This document shows, piece by piece, positions 16,161 through 18,926 of a stretch of 18,926 bases of DNA. Numbering within the stretch: the first letter of the stretch is position 1; the number at the start of each line of letters is the position of its first letter. The notes beneath the pieces were generated by a model, which saw only the letters and a program-made list of their open reading frames with translations, ran no database searches and was not told where the DNA came from. Source of the stretch: Isotricha intestinalis (taxonomy: Eukaryota > Ciliophora > Litostomatea > Vestibuliferida > Isotrichidae); assembly GCA_023807065.1 (NCBI GenBank), contig JAJJLU010000782.1, positions 1-18,926 on the forward strand. The letters run 5' to 3'. The translations under genes were made by a program, and so were the position numbers.

Positions 16161-18677
16161 TTAAATATTACTGAAAGTGACAGATTTTTTTTTCTTTTTT
16201 CCTTTCTTTTTATTATTTTTAACAGTATTCCAATACCATTGAAGTAAATATCTTCCTTTAATAAAATAAATTTCTCCCATAAAAGCATTTTTAATAAAAT
16301 TATTATTATTAAATAAGCATTTCATCATAATAAGAATAATATCATAAAATTTAGTTTTAAAAATTTTATTTTTAGAAATATTTTTCCAAAAATGAAAAAA
16401 ATGACTTTTTTGTTTATATTCAATTAATCTTTTCATTTTACTATTTTTATCTTCATTTAAAAGAAATTCAGCAAATTTATTTCCTTGAATATTACTTTGC
16501 TCAATAATATTATCATAAATATTATTATTACTTTTATTTAATTTAACTTTAATTTGATGAATATTTCCAGTAATATTATCATATATTTTTTTAATAATTT
16601 TAATTTGTTTAAATTTTTTATTTGAATTAGAAGTATTTCTCGAATTATTTTTATCAATATAATGTAAAGTTCTAGTTCTTTTTCTTTCTTTCTTTTCTAA
16701 TTCTTTTTTTATTTTATTTGAACTTCTTGAAGCTGAACGAGCTTTATTTTTAAATTTATAAATTTTTCTTATTTTTGGTATTGATTCTAATTTTAATTTT
16801 TTTATATTTTTTCTTTTATTTTCAAATGATATATTTAAATTTATTTTATCATTAAATTTTATTTCATTCATATCAAAAAATGAATCTGAATGAAATGATT
16901 TATTTATTATATCTCTTTCTATTTCTATATTTATTTCTTTTGATATAAATAATTTATTCATTTTTTCTCTTTTTACATTTTCATTATCTGTTATTTTTAA
17001 TATTTTATATTTTAATTTGGAAAAATATTTTTTTAAAATTTTATTTTCTTCTCTTTGGAAATTTTTGATTAATTTTTCTTCTTTTTTTTTCATTAAATAT
17101 ATTTTTTTCAAATTATTAAAAAATAATTTACAATTTTGTTTATTAATATATTTTTGTAATAAATTTTTAATAGCCAAAGGTAATTTAACCCATAAATATT
17201 GATTTTTTTTTATTCCTTTAATTTGAATATTATTTAATTTTTTCATTACTAATTTTTTTTTAATTCCTTCATAATAAAAATCTCCTTCTTCAGGAAAATC
17301 CATTTCAATATTTTTAAAAGAAGAATTTTTTATTGCATTAAAATGAATATTATTAACTTTTTTTTTTATATATAAAAAACCAAAATTTTTATTTTTCTTT
17401 TTTAATTGATTTAAATTCTCTTCTGATTCTTCATATAATTTTTTATAATTTATTTCTTCATTAAAATCTTTTATTGAAATTCTTTTTAATTTTTGTTCTC
17501 CTTGAAAAAAAAAAGAATTTTGATTTGAATATTGTAAATTTAAAAAACTTGTTTTATTATTTTCATTGAATTTAAAAACTTCATAATTTTTTGAATTTAA
17601 ATTTTCTTTCAAAGAATGAATTGATTTTTCTGAATTTGAAGGAGGAAAATAATTACTTATATGATTTAATGAAGTTATTGAATCTTCTTTTCTTTTTTGT
17701 TTTACTATTGGTTTATGATAATTTAAATTATTTTTTATCAATTTCATTTGAAAATATCTTTTTTGTAATAATAATTTATTTAAAAAATTTTTTTTCTCTT
17801 TGAATATTAATTTATATAATTTTTGAGTAAATTTTTCTATATTTGAATAACTATGATATTTTATATATTTTATATTTCCTTTTTTAATATTTATATATTG
17901 TCTAAAAAAATGTTGTAAAAATATAATTTTATTTTCATCTTTAATATAATCTCTTTCTCCTATTTTTTTTTTAACTTGATTTAAATTTAAATTTACAACA
18001 CCTCCTTTACTTAAATCTCTTTTATTTGGTTTTATTTCATAATTTCCATTTTCATATTCATTTTCATTATAAAAATAATTATCATTTTTATTGTAAATAT
18101 TAATTCTAACACTTTTATTTTTATCTATACTTATTTCAGTAGATTTACATTTATTTTCGTTTTTTCTTAATTTATTTATTAAACATTTATTAAATAAATT
18201 TTCATTATTTTTATTTTGAATTGAACTTCTTCTTCTTTTAAATTTAATATCAGGATTTTTAATTAAATATTTACTTAATTTACTTTTATTTTGTTTAATA
18301 CCAAAATATTGATTTTTTGGATATTCTTTAATTTTTCTCATATAAGAAGAAGAAACTTCTCCAATTAATCTTGTAAAAGAACCATCATCTTGTAAATAAT
18401 ATATTGAAGATTTATTTTCTTCAAATTTTTTTTTTTTAAAATTTGGAATTTGAAAACTTTTTGTCATATAAGGTTCTGAATTATAATTATTTAATATTTT
18501 GTTTGGAATTAACGAATTTTCTTCTTGAAATGTAATTTTATTTTGAGGATATATTATATTTATTAAGTTTTCATTAAAATTTTTTATGTTAAATATTTCC
18601 GAGGAATTATAATTTGAATATGATTCTTGAAAATTATTGTTTCTTATTATTGGACTTATTTCATGCGATGTATACAT
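16161..18677 (-). CDS. Large basic protein with IQ-like motif and Sfi1-like segments
   Basis: This 838-residue, Lys/Asn-rich protein has no enzyme domain that I recognise. An IQ-like motif, KIIFLQHFFRQYINIKKGN, lies at about 250-268 and would bind calmodulin or centrin. Near the C-terminus HFFHFWKNISKNK (about 759-771) and LLQWYWNTVKNN (about 809-820) look like Sfi1-type repeats, which bind centrin in basal-body or cortical fibres. Several weaker hydrophobic segments of the same style lie between 280 and 560. The C-terminus is polylysine followed by SVTFSNI. A clustered RRRSS at 148-152 is a possible kinase site. A cytoskeletal or basal-body role is inferred only from these motifs. The start is the first ATG of the frame; the region upstream has no coding signal. 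Confidence 0.75.
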   Translation of the reverse strand: MYTSHEISPIIRNNNFQESYSNYNSSEIFNIKNFNENLINIIYPQNKITFQEENSLIPNKILNNYNSEPYMTKSFQIPNFKKKKFEENKSSIYYLQDDGSFTRLIGEVSSSYMRKIKEYPKNQYFGIKQNKSKLSKYLIKNPDIKFKRRRSSIQNKNNENLFNKCLINKLRKNENKCKSTEISIDKNKSVRINIYNKNDNYFYNENEYENGNYEIKPNKRDLSKGGVVNLNLNQVKKKIGERDYIKDENKIIFLQHFFRQYINIKKGNIKYIKYHSYSNIEKFTQKLYKLIFKEKKNFLNKLLLQKRYFQMKLIKNNLNYHKPIVKQKRKEDSITSLNHISNYFPPSNSEKSIHSLKENLNSKNYEVFKFNENNKTSFLNLQYSNQNSFFFQGEQKLKRISIKDFNEEINYKKLYEESEENLNQLKKKNKNFGFLYIKKKVNNIHFNAIKNSSFKNIEMDFPEEGDFYYEGIKKKLVMKKLNNIQIKGIKKNQYLWVKLPLAIKNLLQKYINKQNCKLFFNNLKKIYLMKKKEEKLIKNFQREENKILKKYFSKLKYKILKITDNENVKREKMNKLFISKEINIEIERDIINKSFHSDSFFDMNEIKFNDKINLNISFENKRKNIKKLKLESIPKIRKIYKFKNKARSASRSSNKIKKELEKKERKRTRTLHYIDKNNSRNTSNSNKKFKQIKIIKKIYDNITGNIHQIKVKLNKSNNNIYDNIIEQSNIQGNKFAEFLLNEDKNSKMKRLIEYKQKSHFFHFWKNISKNKIFKTKFYDIILIMMKCLFNNNNFIKNAFMGEIYFIKGRYLLQWYWNTVKNNKKKGKKKKKSVTFSNI

Positions 18678-18833
18678 TTTTTTTATGTTTTTATTATTTT
18701 TTTTAATTATTTATATTCATTTTTGTTTTTTTAAATGTTTATTAAAATAAATTAAAATAAAAGTTGATAAAAATTTAAATAAAAAAACTCTAATTTATTT
18801 TTCAAAACAATTACCGTATTTTAACAATTTGTG

Positions 18834-18926
18834 CCCCCCTCCCTGCAAAGAAATAGATATTTTTTTAAGGGGAATAATTAGAATTTTTTTTTGGAAATCA
18901 AAAATTTTTTTTAGGGGGCATAATTA
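18834..18926. repeat. C/G-tract region with 46-bp-spaced direct repeat
   Basis: A C-rich block (CCCCCCTCCC at 18834-18843) is followed by two similar segments: T-run, AAGGGGAATAATTA (about 18867-18880), and T-run, AGGGGGCATAATTA (about 18913-18926), offset by 46 bp. These tracts are exceptional in this AT-rich window. They may be subterminal repeats or part of the next intergenic region; the window ends inside the second copy. Confidence 0.5.

Noticed and set aside
1..18926. CRISPR arrays, bacterial promoters, insertion sequences or viral genes.
   Set aside because: No regularly spaced repeats, transposase or phage-type ORFs are visible, and the gene content and introns are eukaryotic.

Overview
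The window looks like the left end of a very AT-rich eukaryotic chromosome, most likely a ciliate macronuclear chromosome. It opens with three copies of a CCCCAAT heptamer, which has the form of a telomere C-strand. Genes are densely packed, and two of them carry tiny GT-AG introns of 29 and 31 nt with identical ends (GTAAAAT at the donor, TATTTATAG at the acceptor). The standard genetic code fits: eight genes end in TAA, one in TGA, none in TAG. Ciliates that keep the standard code are candidates. My unchecked recollection is that CCCCAAT-type telomeres occur in rumen litostomes such as Entodinium.

Layout from left to right. 1-23: telomere-like repeat. 24-723: gene-free subtelomere. 724-1985 (-): two Ras/Rab-like GTPase domains in one protein, spliced. 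2091-3413 (+): MORN-repeat protein with an IQ motif and an acylation-type N-terminus. 3743-4270 (+): small basic protein of unknown function. 4521-6205 (+): shortened Hsp70-like ATPase fold with degraded nucleotide loops and a repetitive coiled-coil tail, with one frame break. 6302-9428 (+): RasGAP-like plus VPS9-like protein, spliced. 9429-11103: no intact gene, but a decayed RhoGAP-like fragment on the minus strand. 11104-12522 (-): beta-grasp plus PH domain protein. 12621-14597 (+): F-box-like plus leucine-rich-repeat protein. 14937-15852 (-): four ubiquitin-like domains ending in Gly-Gly, with two frame breaks in the last domain. 16161-18677 (-): large basic protein with an IQ-like motif and Sfi1-like tryptophan repeats. 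18678-18926: C/G-rich tracts and an imperfect direct repeat.

The gene set reads as membrane-traffic and small-GTPase signalling (Rab-like GTPase, RasGAP/VPS9, PH, RhoGAP relic), cortical or cytoskeletal scaffolds (MORN/IQ, IQ/Sfi1-like) and ubiquitin-type modification (tetra-UBL, F-box/LRR). There is no operon-like arrangement; two divergent pairs share intergenic regions of about 100 bp.

The most interesting observations are the tetra-ubiquitin-like protein with a bare C-terminal Gly-Gly, the pseudo-Hsp70 fused to coiled-coil repeats, and three frame breaks (one in the Hsp70-like gene, two in the ubiquitin-like gene). All three breaks are of the same -1 type and sit in short A-runs. They could be recoding, gene decay or sequence error; the window alone cannot decide.
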